NCBI GenBank assembly: GCA_013287135.1
Contig: JABDEK010000005.1
Span: forward strand, 1 to 64,000
From: Acidobacteriota bacterium
Lineage (GTDB): Bacteria > Acidobacteriota > Terriglobia > Acidiferrales > UBA7541
Direction of reading: 5' to 3'
Length of the DNA: 64,000 nt
The stretch's first letter is position 1, and the number at the start of each line of letters is the position of its first letter. Below, piece after piece: positions 63,041-64,000 of the stretch. The position numbers and the translations under genes are program-made. Below the pieces are notes generated by a model, which saw only the letters and a program-made list of their open reading frames with translations, had not been told where the DNA came from and searched no databases.

Positions 63041-64000
63041 ATGCATTTGCGATTAATGGCAGTGTGTTGCGTGTTTAGTATGTGCTCGCCGGCAGCGAGG
63101 GCGCAGACGGGAACTAGCGGCACGCCGTCCGGTCCTGCAGTTACTGCGCCCGCGATCTTGCCGAGCAACAGGCAGCCTCGCGCCCGTGATCTCGGTGTGC
63201 CCTTCGATGGCACACCCGGACCGTTGAACGCCATCACCGACGTTGCAGGCGTAGAGGTGGGCTACAAAACGCTTATCACCGGTGAAGGCCGCCTCCTCGT
63301 TGGAAAGGGTCCCGTTCGCACCGGGGTGACCGCTATCCTGCCGCGTGGAAAGCAAGGCACCAAGAGTGTCTTCGCCGGGTATTTCGCCGGAAACGGAAAT
63401 GGCGATATGACCGGTACGCACTGGATTGAGGAGAGTGGTCTGCTTGAAACGCCGATACTCATCACGAATACGGGAAGCGTCGGCGTCGTGCGCGACGCTG
63501 CGGTCGCCTGGATGGTGCAACAAAAGCGACCCGGAGACTTCTGGTATCCGGTCACTGCCGAAACCGCCGACGTACCTCTGAATGACATCAAGGGCCAGCA
63601 CGTCACCGCGCAGGACGCTTGGGACGCGCTGAACTCCGCCACAGATGGACCACTTCTCGAAGGCAATGTTGGCGGTGGCACCGGAATGATTTGCAACGGC
63701 TTCAAAGGCGGAACCGGAACATCGTCGCGTAGGCTCAGCGCTGCCGATGGCGGCTACACGGTGGGTGTGCTCGTCCAGTGCAACTACGGCGGATCGCAGC
63801 AATTAAGGGTCGCAGGCATTGCCGTGGCCCGGGAAATGAATCTCCAGCGGCCTTGCGTCGAGAAACTCCTTGATCCGCCGGTGGTGTATTGGTGGAATGG
63901 AACGACCGTTCCAGTCTGCGACCCAAAAGTAGCCGCCACTGCCGATGGCGTCCGCGCCTCGGAAGAGGGCTCCATCATCGTGATCGTCGCGACCGACGCG
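63041..64000 (+). CDS. P1 family peptidase (DmpA-like), truncated by window end
   Basis: An open frame of at least 320 codons beginning at ATG 63041 (GGGGAGG six bases upstream) with a signal peptide ending ARAQ and running off the right edge. RARDLGVPFDGTPGPLNAITDVAGVEVGYKTLITGEG, KGPVRTGVTAILPRG, GDMTGTHWIEESGLLETPILITNTGSVGVVRDA and the NYGGSQQLRV segment are typical of DmpA/BapA aminopeptidases, which self-cleave before a catalytic Ser. That residue probably lies near NYGGSQ or beyond. The gene is real but incomplete here. Confidence 0.9.
   Translation, partial: MHLRLMAVCCVFSMCSPAARAQTGTSGTPSGPAVTAPAILPSNRQPRARDLGVPFDGTPGPLNAITDVAGVEVGYKTLITGEGRLLVGKGPVRTGVTAILPRGKQGTKSVFAGYFAGNGNGDMTGTHWIEESGLLETPILITNTGSVGVVRDAAVAWMVQQKRPGDFWYPVTAETADVPLNDIKGQHVTAQDAWDALNSATDGPLLEGNVGGGTGMICNGFKGGTGTSSRRLSAADGGYTVGVLVQCNYGGSQQLRVAGIAVAREMNLQRPCVEKLLDPPVVYWWNGTTVPVCDPKVAATADGVRASEEGSIIVIVATDA

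Overview
The window looks like chromosomal DNA of a soil-type Acidobacteriota (Terriglobia-like). The call rests on the gene style: Ser/Thr kinases with either a SPOR tail or a TolB/WD40-like propeller, PEGA/Ig/OmpA surface proteins, exported amidohydrolases and creatininase-like enzymes, cupredoxin and carboxypeptidase-regulatory exported proteins, a moderately high G+C, and short operons on both strands. No rRNA, tRNA, CRISPR array, prophage or intact insertion sequence was recognised. The genus is not determined.

0.3-5.5 kb (mostly minus): exported redox and phospho-enzymes, namely a Tat-dependent multicopper oxidase, an AcpA/phospholipase C-type phosphoesterase, a cupredoxin-like protein and a small cytochrome c. 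5.6-14.9 kb: an amidohydrolase, then a minus-strand operon (two M16 peptidase subunits, a class C beta-lactamase-like hydrolase, a DUF983 protein and a possible uracil-DNA-glycosylase-like protein), a plus-strand creatininase and lactonase-like pair, and EcsC. 14.9-17.6 kb: a decayed patch with an outer-membrane-protein C-terminal remnant, a CPBP protease and an ISNCY-type transposase remnant, followed by a 3-methyladenine glycosylase.

17.7-24.1 kb: a DUF5996 protein, then a signalling island of Ser/Thr kinase, PP2C phosphatase, FHA protein and three PilZ proteins, closed by a terminator. 24.2-31.8 kb: an ABC exporter with an esterase, an orphan AmrS radical SAM enzyme, small proteins and an aldehyde dehydrogenase. 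32-38.4 kb (minus): a vitamin B6 operon (MocR/PdxR regulator, thioesterase, PdxS, PdxT, frameshifted LMW phosphatase, DtxR regulator) with a recognisable promoter and a 20-bp-spaced direct repeat, next to a benzoate-CoA-ligase-like gene.

39-46.6 kb: an acyl-CoA desaturase preceded by three 11-bp-phased repeats, an intramembrane-sensing histidine kinase with an OmpR-type regulator, an RsbW-like ATPase, a second CPBP protease, and an ECF sigma factor translationally coupled to an unusual protein: an anti-sigma-like N-terminus fused to three VOC domains. This last pair, with a candidate autoregulatory ECF promoter, is the best candidate for a little-described system. 46.6-64 kb: MBL hydrolase, YgfZ, DUF302, an orphan NuoB, exported proteins, an alpha/beta-hydrolase pseudogene, an MDR dehydrogenase, an XdhC/MobA-like pair, an IscU-like scaffold, a PEGA-Ig-OmpA protein, a second Ser/Thr kinase that may be leaderless, a metallophosphoesterase, and a P1-family peptidase cut by the window end.
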